A DNA stretch of 36,810 nucleotides. It comes from CAZGTQ01 sp964528575. Lineage in GTDB: Bacteria > Planctomycetota > UBA1135 > GCA-002686595. Positions 6,689 through 15,462 of the stretch are shown here, one piece after another. The DNA lies in assembly GCA_964528575.1 (NCBI GenBank), contig CAZGTQ010000406.1:1-36810 (forward strand). The letters are read 5' to 3'. How positions within the stretch are numbered: the first letter of the stretch is position 1; the number at the start of each line of letters is the position of its first letter. Both the position numbers and the translations under genes were made by a program. The notes under the pieces are model-generated. The model saw nothing but the letters and a program-made list of their open reading frames with translations, was not told where the DNA came from and made no database searches.

Positions 6689-9600
6689 GACCCGCGCGCG
6701 ACGCTCCTCCACCGCGCTCCACAGCGTGGGGACGACGAAGATCGTCAGGAGCGCGACGACCATGCCGCCGAAGACGGGGATCGCCATCGGGACGAGCACG
6801 TCCGCGCCGCGGCCGCGCGAGGTCAGCACGGGCAGCAGCGCGAGCAGCGTCGTCGCCGTCGTCATCAGGCACGGACGGATGCGGCGCAGCCCGGCCGCGA
6901 CCACCGCTTCGCGCACGTCGTGACGCGTGCGCGGCTGGTCGGCGTCGAAGCGCTGGCGCAAGTACGTCGCCATCAGCACGCCGTCGTCGGTCGCGATGCC
7001 GAAGAGCGCGAGGAAGCCGACCCAGACGGCGACCGACAGGTTCGTCGGGCGCACGCCGAGGAGCTCGCGCAGGTCGACGCCGAACGGATGCGCGTCGAGG
7101 AACCAAGGCTCGCCGTAGAGCCAGAGCATGAGGAAGCCGCCGGACCACGCGACCAGCACCGCCGAGAACACCATCGCCGTCGTCAGCGTCGAGCGGAACT
7201 GCAGGTACAGGATGACGAAGATCACGAACAGCGAGAGCGGGAGCACGACCCGCAGCGTCTCCGTCGCGCGCACCTGGTTCTCGTACTCGCCGGCGAAGCG
7301 GTACGAGACGCCCGGCGGCAGCTCGTACGCGCCGCTCTCGACGAGGTGCTCGAGGTGCGCGCGAGCCTGCTCGACGACCTCGACCTCCGCGACGTCCGGA
7401 CGCCCGTCGAACAGGACGTGCGCGACGAGGAACGTGCCCTCGCTCTTGATCGCCTGCGGGCCGCGCGTGTAGCGCACCTCGGCGAGCTGGCCGAGCGGCA
7501 CCTGCACGCCGTCGCGCGTGCCGACCAGGATCCGGTCGAGCTCCTCGACGCGGTCGCGCAGCTCGCGCTGATAGCGCACGCGCACGGGATAGCGCTCGCG
7601 TCCCTCGATCGTCGTCGTCAGGGTCCGGCCGCCGACCGCGACCTCGATCACGTCCTGCACCGCGCGCACCGACAGCCCGTAGCGCGCGATCGCGTCGCGG
7701 TCGATGTCGATCTCGAGGTACGGCTTGCCGATCACGCGGTCGGCGAGCACCGTCTCGGGCCGCACGGACGGGACGTCCCCGAGGAAGCGCTCGAAGTCGA
7801 GCGCGACCCGCTCGATCGTCTCCAGGTCGGGACCGAAGACCTTGATCCCCATCGGCGCGCGCATGCCGGTCTGCAGCATGATCCGCCGCGTCTCGATCGG
7901 CTGGAGCATCGACGCCGTCGTCATCCCCGGCATGCGCGCCGCGCGCTCGACCTCGTTCCAGATGTCGCGCGGCGTCTCGATCGCGTCGCGCCACTGGCGG
8001 AACGGCCGGCCGTCCTCGTCGGGCACGAGCAGGCCGCGCGCGTCGCGGACGTGCGCGCCGCGCTCGTCGTCGTACGCGAACAGGAGCCGCCGGCCCGACG
8101 CGTCCGATGCGTACTCGGGCACGTACGTGATCACCGTCTCGACCATCGAGATCGGCGCGGGATCGAGCGCGCTCTCGACGCGGCCGATCTTGCCGACGAC
8201 GTCCTCGACCTCGGGGATCGCCGCGATGCGCGCGTCCTGCTCCTGGAGCATGTCGAGCGCCTCGCCGATCGACGCGTGCGCCATCGTCACCGGCATGAGC
8301 AGGAACGAGCCCTCGTCGAGCGGCGGCATGAACTCGCGCCCCAGGCCGGGGAACGCGCGCTCGGCGGCCGCCCACCGCTCTTCGAGGCCGACGGTGCCCG
8401 CGACCCGCTCCCAGCCGAGCCAGATCACGAGTCCGAGCGCGGTCAGCACGGTCGGTCCCGCGAGGAACAGCGCCTTGTGCGCGAGGCACCAGCGCAGCAT
8501 CGGCTCGTAGACGCGCAACAGGAGCGCGAAGCCGAGCAGGACGCCGCCGACGACGATCGCCGTGAAGACGACGTTCCCGAGGTCTCGCTCGGGGCCGAGC
8601 GGCTCCCACAGGTCGGCGAGCACGAGCGCGACGGCGATCGCGACCGCGGCGTTCGTCCCGCGCGAGAGGAGCCGGCCCGTCCGCTCGCCGACGCGCGGCA
8701 GGAAGCGGCGCCGCCGGCGCCCGTCGCGACCGCGGCCGAGCAGGACGTGCGCCGCCGGCGGAATGATCACGATCCCGACGACGATCGACGCGAGGAGCGC
8801 GAACGTCTTGGTGTACGCGAGCGGCTTGAAGAGCTTCCCCTCGGCCCCCTCCATGGTGAACACCGGCAGGAAGCCGACGACCGTCGTCGCGACCGCCGTG
8901 ACCACCGCGCTGCCGACCTCGCTCGACGCGCGCAGGATCGCGTCGAACCGCTCGCGCACCGTCTGGCCCGGCGCGACGTGGTTCAGCACGTTCTCCGTCA
9001 TCACGATGCCGACGTCGACCATCGTGCCGATCGCGATCGCAATGCCCGCGAGCGCGACGACGTTCGCGTCGACGTCCGCCCAACGCATCGCGACGAACGT
9101 GCCGAGCACCGCGAGCGGAACGAGCCCCGAGACGAGCAGCGCGCTGCGCAGGTGCGCGACCATCGCGACGACGACCACGATCGTCACGAGGATCTGGAGC
9201 AGGAGCGCGCTCTCGAGCGTGCCGAGCGTCTCGCGGATCAGCCCGGAGCGGTCGTAGAACGGCACGACGGTCAGCTTGGACGTCGTCCCGTCGGAGAGGA
9301 CCTTCGACGGCAGGCCCGGCTCGATCTCCGCGATCTTCGCCTTCACTCGCTCGATCACCTCGAGCGGGTTCGCGCCAAAGCGCACGACCACCACGCCGCC
9401 CGCCGCCTCCACGCCGCCCTTGTCGAGCGCTCCCCGCCGCAGCGCCGGGCCCATCGACACGTTCGCGATGTGCCCGATCGTCACCGGCACGTTGTCCGCG
9501 ACGCCGACGACCGTCGCCTCGACGTCGTCCGTCGACTCGATCAGCCCGAGCCCGCGCACGACGTACTCGGCGCGGTTGACCTCGATCGTCCGCGCGCCGA

Positions 9601-10300
9601 CGTCGACGTTGGACGCGGCGACGGCGCCGAACACGTCGCCGAGCGTCACTCCGTACGCGCGCATCGCGTCGGGGTCGACGTCGATCTGGTACTCGCGCAC
9701 GTAGCCGCCGATCGACGCGACCTCCGCGACGCCCTCGACGCCCGACAACGCGTAACGCACCGTCCAGTCCTGGACCGAGCGCAGCTCCGCGAGGTCCCAG
9801 CCGCCCGCCGGCGCGCCGCCCTGCGTGCGCCCCTCGAGCGTGTACCAGAACACCTGGCCGAGCGCCGTCGCGTCGGGGCCGAGCGCCGGCTGCACCCCGG
9901 GCGGGAGCGCGCCATCGGGCAGGCTCGAGAGCTTCTCGAGGAGCCGGCTGCGCGACCAGTAGAAGTCGACGTCCTCGTCGAAGATCACGAAGATCGTCGA
10001 GAAGCCGAACATCGACGTGCTGCGGATGCTCTCGACGCCCGCGACGCCGAGCAGCGCGACCGTCAGCGGGTACGTGATCTGGTCCTCGACGTCCTGCGGC
10101 GAGCGGCCTGGCCAGGTCGTGAAGACGATCTGCTGGTTCTCGCCCGTGTCGGGGATCGCGTCGACCGGCACCGGGTCGCGGGGCACGCCGGGGACGTCCC
10201 AGTCGAACGGAGCGACGCGCACGCCCCACGCGGCGAGGAGCAGCGCCGTCAGCGCGACGACGAGCTTGTTCTCGAGGAAGAAGCGCAGGAGCGCGGTCAT
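6650..10300 (-). CDS. cusA: Heavy-metal efflux RND transporter CusA/CzcA family (1216 aa)
   Basis: This is the inner-membrane proton-driven pump of a tripartite metal efflux system. It starts MTALLRFFLENKLVVALTALLLAAWG, the usual first helix. NQQIVFTTWPGRSPQDVEDQITYPL and ESIRSTSMFGFSTIFVIF are hallmarks of the CusA/CzcA heavy-metal subfamily. The proton-relay helix is GTMVDVGIVMTENV with Asp429. REFMPPLDEGSFLLMPVTMA and a Met-containing RIMLQTGMRAPMGIKVFG correspond to the monovalent copper/silver pore region, which favours Cu/Ag over divalent metals; that is inference. It is somewhat longer than E. coli CusA, with extra sequence near residues 730-770. The ATG shares four bases with the cusB stop (ATGA). 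The 3' end runs 39 bases into fbpC on the opposite strand. Confidence 0.93.
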   Translation of the reverse strand: MTALLRFFLENKLVVALTALLLAAWGVRVAPFDWDVPGVPRDPVPVDAIPDTGENQQIVFTTWPGRSPQDVEDQITYPLTVALLGVAGVESIRSTSMFGFSTIFVIFDEDVDFYWSRSRLLEKLSSLPDGALPPGVQPALGPDATALGQVFWYTLEGRTQGGAPAGGWDLAELRSVQDWTVRYALSGVEGVAEVASIGGYVREYQIDVDPDAMRAYGVTLGDVFGAVAASNVDVGARTIEVNRAEYVVRGLGLIESTDDVEATVVGVADNVPVTIGHIANVSMGPALRRGALDKGGVEAAGGVVVVRFGANPLEVIERVKAKIAEIEPGLPSKVLSDGTTSKLTVVPFYDRSGLIRETLGTLESALLLQILVTIVVVVAMVAHLRSALLVSGLVPLAVLGTFVAMRWADVDANVVALAGIAIAIGTMVDVGIVMTENVLNHVAPGQTVRERFDAILRASSEVGSAVVTAVATTVVGFLPVFTMEGAEGKLFKPLAYTKTFALLASIVVGIVIIPPAAHVLLGRGRDGRRRRRFLPRVGERTGRLLSRGTNAAVAIAVALVLADLWEPLGPERDLGNVVFTAIVVGGVLLGFALLLRVYEPMLRWCLAHKALFLAGPTVLTALGLVIWLGWERVAGTVGLEERWAAAERAFPGLGREFMPPLDEGSFLLMPVTMAHASIGEALDMLQEQDARIAAIPEVEDVVGKIGRVESALDPAPISMVETVITYVPEYASDASGRRLLFAYDDERGAHVRDARGLLVPDEDGRPFRQWRDAIETPRDIWNEVERAARMPGMTTASMLQPIETRRIMLQTGMRAPMGIKVFGPDLETIERVALDFERFLGDVPSVRPETVLADRVIGKPYLEIDIDRDAIARYGLSVRAVQDVIEVAVGGRTLTTTIEGRERYPVRVRYQRELRDRVEELDRILVGTRDGVQVPLGQLAEVRYTRGPQAIKSEGTFLVAHVLFDGRPDVAEVEVVEQARAHLEHLVESGAYELPPGVSYRFAGEYENQVRATETLRVVLPLSLFVIFVILYLQFRSTLTTAMVFSAVLVAWSGGFLMLWLYGEPWFLDAHPFGVDLRELLGVRPTNLSVAVWVGFLALFGIATDDGVLMATYLRQRFDADQPRTRHDVREAVVAAGLRRIRPCLMTTATTLLALLPVLTSRGRGADVLVPMAIPVFGGMVVALLTIFVVPTLWSAVEERRARVLTREHVHEAGSA

Positions 10301-12771
10301 CGCGGCTCCTCCCGCGGCCCCACCCGCGGCGCCAGAACGCGCCGCACCGTCCCGCAGCGCAGCATCGACGCGCCGAAGTAGGGGTTCGCCACCGCGGGCT
10401 CGCTCTGGAGCCAGTCCGCGCCCGCGTTCCCGAACGCCATCGGGCAGTGCACGACGCGCAGCGGCACGTCGAGCGGGTTGCCACGCTCCTCGGCGCGCGC
10501 GATCAGGGCGTCCGAGATGCGCTCGAACGTCCGCCGCCGCGCATCGATCCCGCCGCTCGACTCGATGCCCTCGAGCGCGGCGCGCGCGACCGCGCTCTCA
10601 GGCGCCGCGCGCTGCGCCGCCTCGTTCAGCGCGAGGAGCGCCTCGCGCGCGGCCGCGTCGTCGTCGGCGGCGAGCGCGCGGCCGAGCTCGAGGTAGCGCT
10701 CGAACACGGGCGCGAGCGCGCGTTCGTCCGCGCCCTCGTCCACGTCCGCCTCGTCCACGTCCGCCTCGTGCTGGCCCGCCTCGTGCTGGCCCGCCTCGTG
10801 TCCGCTCTCGCGCGGGTCCGCGGCCGGCGCGCCCGCGCGCTCGTCCGCCGCCCGCGCCGCGGGCGCCGGCGCGAAGCGCTCGCGCGCCTCGCCGCAGCGC
10901 AGCATCGATGCGCCGAGGTACGGGTTCGCGACCGGGCCGTCGGTTTGCAGCCAGCTCGCGCCCGCGCCGTCGAACGCCGTCGGGCAATGCACCTCGCGGC
11001 GCACCTCGTCCGCGTCGTGGCCGAACGAGCGCTCGAGCGCGAGCACCGCCCGCGACGTCGGCTCGAACGCCGCGCGCAGCGTCGCCAGGTCGTCCGCCTC
11101 GCGCGCGTTCGCGAGCGCGACGTCGAGCATGCGGCGCGCCTCGCTCCAGCGCTCGCGGTACGCCGCCGGCAACGCCTCGGCGGCGACCGCCTCGACCGCC
11201 GCGGCGAGCCGCGCGAGCGCGTCGCGCGCCGCCGCCGCGTCGTCGCGCGCGAGCGCCGCGTGGGCGTCGCCGTACGCGTCGTACAGCGGCCGCAGCGACG
11301 CGCGCACGAAGCTCGCGAGCGGGCCGCGCAGCGCGCCCGCCTCGCCCTCGACCGACATCATGCTGGGCTGCGCGCGGATCTGCATCGCGCTGTCGAGACG
11401 GAACGCGCCGTTCACGACGACGCGCTCGCCCTCCGCGAGGCCCTCGAGCACGAGGTACCAGTCGCCCGCCCGCGGTCCGACGACGATCTCGCGACCCTCG
11501 TACGTCGGCCGCTCGGCGTCGGGCACCTCGACATAGACGACGGCGCGCCGGCCGGTGAGCAGCACGGCGCTCGCGGGCACGACGAGCGCGCGCTCGCCCT
11601 CGGGCGCGCGCGACACGAGGCCGAGCTCCTCGGCCCGCACGAGATCCATGCCGCACACGTCGCACTGCCCCGGCCCCTCCTTGACGATCTCGGGGTGCAT
11701 CGGGCTGACCCACTTGCCGGCGAGCCAGTCCTCGAGCACGGCGCCGCCGGCGCCGAGCCGCGCGCGCGCGACGGCGCGCACGAACATCCCCGGCTTGAGT
11801 CGACCGCTCTCGTTGTCCAGGTTCACGCGCACCTTCGCCGTGCGCGTGCGCTCGTGCACGACGGGATCGATGAACGCGATGCGGCCCTCGAAGCGCTCGC
11901 CGGGCAGCGCCTCGGCCTCGATCACGATTTCCTGGCCGTGCCGCAGCCACGCGAGGTCCTGCTCGTACGCGTCGAGCAGCACCCACAGCCGCCCGAGGTC
12001 CGCGATGCGGTAGATGTGCGTGCCCGTCTGGACGTACGCGCCCTCGTCGAGCAGCTTGTCGACGACGACGCCCGAAGCCGGCGACGTGAGCAGCACGTGG
12101 TCCTCCGCCGAGCCGCGCTCGACGATCGCCTCGACCTGCGCCTCGGTCAGCCCCCACAGGAGCAGCTTCTCGCGCGCCGCCTCGTACGCGCCCCTGCTGC
12201 TGTCCGCGAGGAACTCGCTCTTCTCGGCGGCGGTCGCCTCGAGCCGCTCGCGCGCGGACAAGAGCTCCTGCTGCGCCGTGAGCAGGTCGGGGCTGTAGAG
12301 CCGCACGAGGTGCTCGCCCTGCGCGACGCGCACGCCCTCGTAGTCGACGTAGAGCCGCTCGAGCCGCCCCGGCACCCAGGCCGAGATCGTGCGCACCGCG
12401 GTCTGGTCGAGCGCGAGCTTGCCGACCATGCGCACGGGCCGCGTGACGGCGCGGCGCACGACCGGCGCGGTCTCGACGTGCGCGAGCGCGCGCGCCGCCT
12501 CCGAGAGCTCGATGCGCCGCGGGTGCGCGTCCTCGGCCCCGTCGAGCAGGACGAGGTCCATCCCGCAGATCGGGCACGGCCCGAACTCGGGCAGGCGCAC
12601 CTGCGGGTGCATCGGGCACGACCACACGATCTGGGCGCCGGCATCGGTGCGCGCGCCCTCGGACGCCGGCTCGGCCGTGTGTCCGGCCGTGCGGTCGGCC
12701 GTGCAGCGGCCGAGCGCGACGAGCGCGACGGCGGCGGCGAGAACGACGATCCACTTCGCAATCGACTTCAT
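10297..12771 (-). CDS. cusB: CusB-type efflux adaptor with duplicated metal-binding and DUF3347 modules (824 aa)
   Basis: This is the periplasmic adaptor linking CusA to CusC. An N-terminal membrane anchor (residues 6-22) is followed by a heavy-metal-binding domain with C52-P-M-H55 and C66-P-I-C69-G-M71. The adaptor core follows (GRLERLYVDYEG, then LLTSPASGVVVDKLLDEG). A second heavy-metal-binding domain is at 356-378, with the first Cys replaced by Ser356 but C370-D-V-C373-G-M375 kept. After that come two DUF3347-like modules, each ending in a C-P-x-A-F ... WLQ ... NPYxGASMLRCG motif. Their cysteines are C596/C626 and C776/C806, exactly 30 apart in both copies. Residues 658-677 between the modules are a His/Glu/Asp linker encoded by four 15-bp repeats. 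The protein is about twice the usual CusB length. The start overlaps the cusC stop by one base (TGATG). Confidence 0.9.
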   Translation of the reverse strand: MKSIAKWIVVLAAAVALVALGRCTADRTAGHTAEPASEGARTDAGAQIVWSCPMHPQVRLPEFGPCPICGMDLVLLDGAEDAHPRRIELSEAARALAHVETAPVVRRAVTRPVRMVGKLALDQTAVRTISAWVPGRLERLYVDYEGVRVAQGEHLVRLYSPDLLTAQQELLSARERLEATAAEKSEFLADSSRGAYEAAREKLLLWGLTEAQVEAIVERGSAEDHVLLTSPASGVVVDKLLDEGAYVQTGTHIYRIADLGRLWVLLDAYEQDLAWLRHGQEIVIEAEALPGERFEGRIAFIDPVVHERTRTAKVRVNLDNESGRLKPGMFVRAVARARLGAGGAVLEDWLAGKWVSPMHPEIVKEGPGQCDVCGMDLVRAEELGLVSRAPEGERALVVPASAVLLTGRRAVVYVEVPDAERPTYEGREIVVGPRAGDWYLVLEGLAEGERVVVNGAFRLDSAMQIRAQPSMMSVEGEAGALRGPLASFVRASLRPLYDAYGDAHAALARDDAAAARDALARLAAAVEAVAAEALPAAYRERWSEARRMLDVALANAREADDLATLRAAFEPTSRAVLALERSFGHDADEVRREVHCPTAFDGAGASWLQTDGPVANPYLGASMLRCGEARERFAPAPAARAADERAGAPAADPRESGHEAGQHEAGQHEADVDEADVDEGADERALAPVFERYLELGRALAADDDAAAREALLALNEAAQRAAPESAVARAALEGIESSGGIDARRRTFERISDALIARAEERGNPLDVPLRVVHCPMAFGNAGADWLQSEPAVANPYFGASMLRCGTVRRVLAPRVGPREEPR
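10741..10800 (-). repeat. Four 15-bp tandem repeats encoding the CusB linker
   Basis: The array consists of CACGTCCGCCTCGTC, CACGTCCGCCTCGTG, then CTGGCCCGCCTCGTG twice. All are in frame and encode five-residue units of the HEAGQ and HEADV/DEADV type in CusB. Length change in whole units would keep the frame, so copy number could vary between strains. Confidence 0.85.
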
Positions 12772-14117
12772 CACACGTCCCCTCCGACGAGCGCGCCGAG
12801 GCGCGCCTCGGCCTGCAAGAGATCCCGGCACGCGCGCCACGACGAGAGCGCGAGCTCGAGCAGCGCGCGCTCCGCGTCGATCACGTCGAGCAACGACGCC
12901 GCGCCGGCGCGGTACGACGCGAGCGTGAGCTGCAGCGCCTCGTCCGCGCGCGGGACGAGCGAGTCGCGGTAGAGCCCGATCCGCCGCGCCGCGTCGTCGA
13001 TGCGGTACGCGTGCTCGGCGACCTCGGCCTCGAGCGCGGAGGCTTCCGCCTCGAGCCGCTGGCGCGACGCGCGCGAACGGTGCCGCGCCTCGCGCTCGCC
13101 CGCGGCGTAGCTGTCGGTCCACACTGGCAGCGACAGGGTCAGGCTGACCGCGAGCGGGTCGTCGCCGCTGCCGGGCATGCTCGGGTCGAGAGCGTCGCCG
13201 GTCGAGATCCAGTCGACGCCGACGCCGAGCTCGGGCCGCGCGCGCAGCTCCGCGAGCTCCTCCGTCGCCTCGTGCGCCAGCGCCTCCGCGCGCAGCGCGC
13301 GCAGCCGCGGGCTCGTCTCGAGCGCGCGCGCCCGCAGGTTCGCGACGTCGAGCTCGGGCGCCTCCGGCACCGTCAGCAGCGGCACCGGCAGCGGCGCGTC
13401 GAGCCCGCGCAGCGTGAGCGCATCGGCGAGCACGGCCGACAGCGCCGGCGCGCGGCGCTCGAGGCTCGCGACGTCGTCCTCGAGCCGGCCGGCCTCGACC
13501 TGCAGGCGCAAGAGATCCTCCTGGACGCCGCCGGCGCGCACGCGCGCGCGCACGACGGGCTCGAGGCCGCGCAAGAGCTCGAGCTGCTCGCGCGCGAGGT
13601 CGAGCTCGCGACCGAGGAACGCGTACTCGTGGTACGCGAGCGCGACGTCGCGCGCGACGCGCAGCGCCTCGTCGTCCGCGCGCTCGGCCGCCGCCGCGGC
13701 GCGGTGCTCGGCGGCGCGACCGCGCGCGTCGAGCGTCCCCGGCCACGGGAACATCTGCGCGAGCGAGACGCGGCGCTCCTGCGGTCCGGTGCGCGTCTGC
13801 ACCTCCTCGATGAACTCGGCGTACGTCAGTCGCGGGTCGGGCAGCGCGCTCGCCTGCGCGACGCGCTCGTGCGCCGCCGCCTGGTCCTCGAATGCCGCGC
13901 GCAGACGCGCGCTCGAGGCGAGCGCCAGCGCGACGTACGCATCGAGGTCGGCGAGCTCGGGCAGCGCGGCGGCGCCGGGCGCGGCCGGCAGCTCGTCGCG
14001 CGGCGGCGGAGGAGCGAGACGCGGCGGGCGCGCCGGCTCGTCGGGAGCGGATGCGCAACCGAGGAAGGGGAGCACGGCGGCGGCGAGTACGGCCGCGGGC
14101 CAGGGATCTCGAGCCAT
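12771..14117 (-). CDS. cusC: CusC/TolC-type outer-membrane efflux lipoprotein (448 aa)
   Basis: This is the outer-membrane channel of the metal efflux complex. The N-terminus MARDPWPAAVLAAAVLPFLGCAS is a lipoprotein signal with lipobox FLGC. The rest has the long Ala/Arg/Glu-rich amphipathic helices of the outer-membrane factor family, in two repeats. These include LARTYHEYAF-like ALAYHEYAFLGRELDLAREQLELL in the first half, and ASYRAGAASLLDVIDAERALLELALS near the C-terminus, the latter being the most diagnostic motif. No good Shine-Dalgarno sequence lies before the ATG at 14117; instead a strongly folded 75-base spacer ends 10 bases upstream. The TGA shares one base with the ATG of cusB. Confidence 0.9.
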   Translation of the reverse strand: MARDPWPAAVLAAAVLPFLGCASAPDEPARPPRLAPPPPRDELPAAPGAAALPELADLDAYVALALASSARLRAAFEDQAAAHERVAQASALPDPRLTYAEFIEEVQTRTGPQERRVSLAQMFPWPGTLDARGRAAEHRAAAAAERADDEALRVARDVALAYHEYAFLGRELDLAREQLELLRGLEPVVRARVRAGGVQEDLLRLQVEAGRLEDDVASLERRAPALSAVLADALTLRGLDAPLPVPLLTVPEAPELDVANLRARALETSPRLRALRAEALAHEATEELAELRARPELGVGVDWISTGDALDPSMPGSGDDPLAVSLTLSLPVWTDSYAAGEREARHRSRASRQRLEAEASALEAEVAEHAYRIDDAARRIGLYRDSLVPRADEALQLTLASYRAGAASLLDVIDAERALLELALSSWRACRDLLQAEARLGALVGGDV

Positions 14118-14126
14118 GCTGGAACG

Positions 14127-14201
14127 GAGTCGTGGGTCGGAGAGCGGACGCCCCGGAGCATTCGCGCGCGGCGAACGCTCCGACGAAGGGGCGCACGACT
14201 C
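14127..14201 (-). promoter_or_regulatory. Nested stem-loop element between the Cys-rich gene and cusC
   Basis: Read as minus-strand RNA, three nested stems form from the base after the upstream stop codon to 10 bases before the cusC start. The outer 8-bp stem is GAGTCGTG (14194-14201) with CACGACTC (14127-14134). The middle 6-bp stem is CGCCCC (14188-14193) with GGGGCG (14149-14154). The inner 11-bp stem is 14171-14181 with 14155-14165, closed by one G-U pair, around a 5-base loop. No U-run follows, so it is not a standard terminator. It could be a processing site, an attenuator, or a control element for cusC translation. Confidence 0.55.
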
Positions 14202-14711
14202 TCAGAGCCGCAGGTTTCCGTGCAGCACGTGCAGGGCGACGCGGGGCGCGCCTGGGGCGCGGCTCCGCGGCGTCGCGCACGCCACCGGACGCGCGCACGG
14301 CGCGAGGGCGGCGACGGCGACGGGAGCGACCGGATCGGGGATCGTGCCGCGCTCGCGGGGCGCGTCGGGCTTGCCTTCGACCGGGCCGAGCGGCGCAGCG
14401 GGACGCGCGCTGCACGCGCACCGCGCCGGCGCGGGAGCGAAGCGGTTGTCCGGCGCGGGCGCGCTCGAACGCGCGCTCGCGGCGGCCTCGCTCGCGCCCG
14501 CCGCATCGTCCGCACAGCAGCCGCGCGGCGCGGCGGCGTGCTCGCCGGCGTCCGCTCCGGTGGACGCGTCGTCCTCGTGCGGCGTGCAACAGCACGGCGC
14601 GCCGCCCACCGGCTCGCCCCCGCACCACGCGGCCGCGGCGAGCGGCTGCAGGACGAGGTGCGCGAGCGCGACGAGCACGAGCACGGCGGACGGGAGCGGA
14701 CGGCGGGACAT
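14202..14711 (-). CDS. Exported Cys-rich protein heading the cus operon (169 aa)
   Basis: I do not recognise a named family. The N-terminus MSRRPLPSAVLVLVALAHLVLQPLAAAAW is a signal peptide. The short mature part holds ten cysteines, including CCC followed by TPHED, a CC pair, a CAC and CARPVAC, with His and Asp nearby. That composition suits binding of soft metals such as copper or silver in the periplasm. It is first in line before cusCBA on the same strand, 84 bases from cusC. A TATCCT hexamer (complement of 14723-14728) lies 12 bases before the ATG as a candidate -10. The Ala/Pro-rich C-terminal half gives no fold clue. The role as a metal chaperone or sponge is inferred from composition and position only. 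Confidence 0.68.
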   Translation of the reverse strand: MSRRPLPSAVLVLVALAHLVLQPLAAAAWCGGEPVGGAPCCCTPHEDDASTGADAGEHAAAPRGCCADDAAGASEAAASARSSAPAPDNRFAPAPARCACSARPAAPLGPVEGKPDAPRERGTIPDPVAPVAVAALAPCARPVACATPRSRAPGAPRVALHVLHGNLRL

Positions 14712-14823
14712 CACGGGCTCGTAGGATACCTCGGGCGGCGGAGGGCGCGCGCCGGACCTCGAACTCGCAGAAACCGTCGCGCGGAGCCGGCCTGGCGTCC
14801 GATACGGGGCTCGGCAACGTCCG

Positions 14824-15411
14824 ATGAGCGGCTTCGTCCCCCTTCGAGCCGGTCCGGCGCGACCGGGAGCCGGCATGAACTTCCGCGGCCACGAGCTCGT
14901 GGAAGCGGGCCCGCGCCGGCTCGAGCTGCGTCCGACGCTCCAGTTCCACGTGTTCGCCGGCGCCTTCGTCGCGGCCGGCGCGCTGCTCGGGGTGGGGGCT
15001 GTGTTCTTCGCCGGGATGCCCGAAGTCGCGTTCGGGGCCCTCTTCCCGTCGCTCGGCGCGCTCGTGTTCGGCGGCGCCGGCGTCGCGATGCTCGTGTGGG
15101 CGCGCCGGCCGCGCGTGCTCGACGCCGACGTCGGCTGGTTCTGGATCGGCTCCGAGCGCGAGCGGGACGTCGCGCGGCGCCGGGGCGCCGTGAAGCTCTC
15201 GCGCGTGCGCGCGGTCCAGTTGCTCGGCGAGGAGATCGAGTCGAGCTCGAGCGACGGCGGCAGCGACTCCTCGTTCACGAGCTGGGAGATCAACCTCGTG
15301 CTCGACGACGGGTCGCGCACGTGCCTCGTCGACCAGGCGGGCGAGCGGGCCGCGCGGCAGGACGCGGCGCGCATCGCCGGGCTCCTCGGGGTGCCGCTCC
15401 ACCGCGCCTGA
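14824..15411 (+). CDS. Two-helix membrane protein with a C-terminal PH-like region, function unknown (195 aa)
   Basis: Two adjacent hydrophobic helices lie at about residues 41-63 and 67-91 (HVFAGAFVAAGALLGVGAVFF and GALFPSLGALVFGGAGVAMLVW). They are followed by a soluble domain that alternates strands: GWFWIGSERERDVARRRGAVKLSRVRAVQLLGEEI, an EINLVLDDGSRTCLV strand, and a final helix DAARIAGLLGVPL. This layout resembles small membrane proteins with a bacterial PH-like domain, but I cannot assign a family. The ATG at 14824 opens the frame; an in-frame ATG at 14875 (MNFRGHEL) is an equally plausible start and would remove a Pro/Arg-rich leader. It is divergent from the Cys-rich gene, with 112 bases between starts. 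Confidence 0.7.
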   Translation: MSGFVPLRAGPARPGAGMNFRGHELVEAGPRRLELRPTLQFHVFAGAFVAAGALLGVGAVFFAGMPEVAFGALFPSLGALVFGGAGVAMLVWARRPRVLDADVGWFWIGSERERDVARRRGAVKLSRVRAVQLLGEEIESSSSDGGSDSSFTSWEINLVLDDGSRTCLVDQAGERAARQDAARIAGLLGVPLHRA

Positions 15412-15462
15412 CGACGCCCCGGGCCCGACGCTACGGGCCGCGCGCGGTTAGCATGGTCGGCC

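Noticed and set aside
6920..10381. 1153-residue plus-strand open frame across cusA
   Set aside because: Its Asp/Arg/His-rich composition is the usual antisense shadow of a GC-rich gene; cusA on the other strand has full family motifs.
10741..10800. CRISPR-like array
   Set aside because: Contiguous 15-bp in-frame repeats without spacers; they encode a linker in CusB.
12772..15402. N-terminal extension of the long minus-strand open frame that contains cusB
   Set aside because: It overlaps cusC, the Cys-rich gene and others in antisense or alternate frame, is Arg/Ala-rich like other shadows, and the true start MKSIAK at 12771 has a TGATG coupling.
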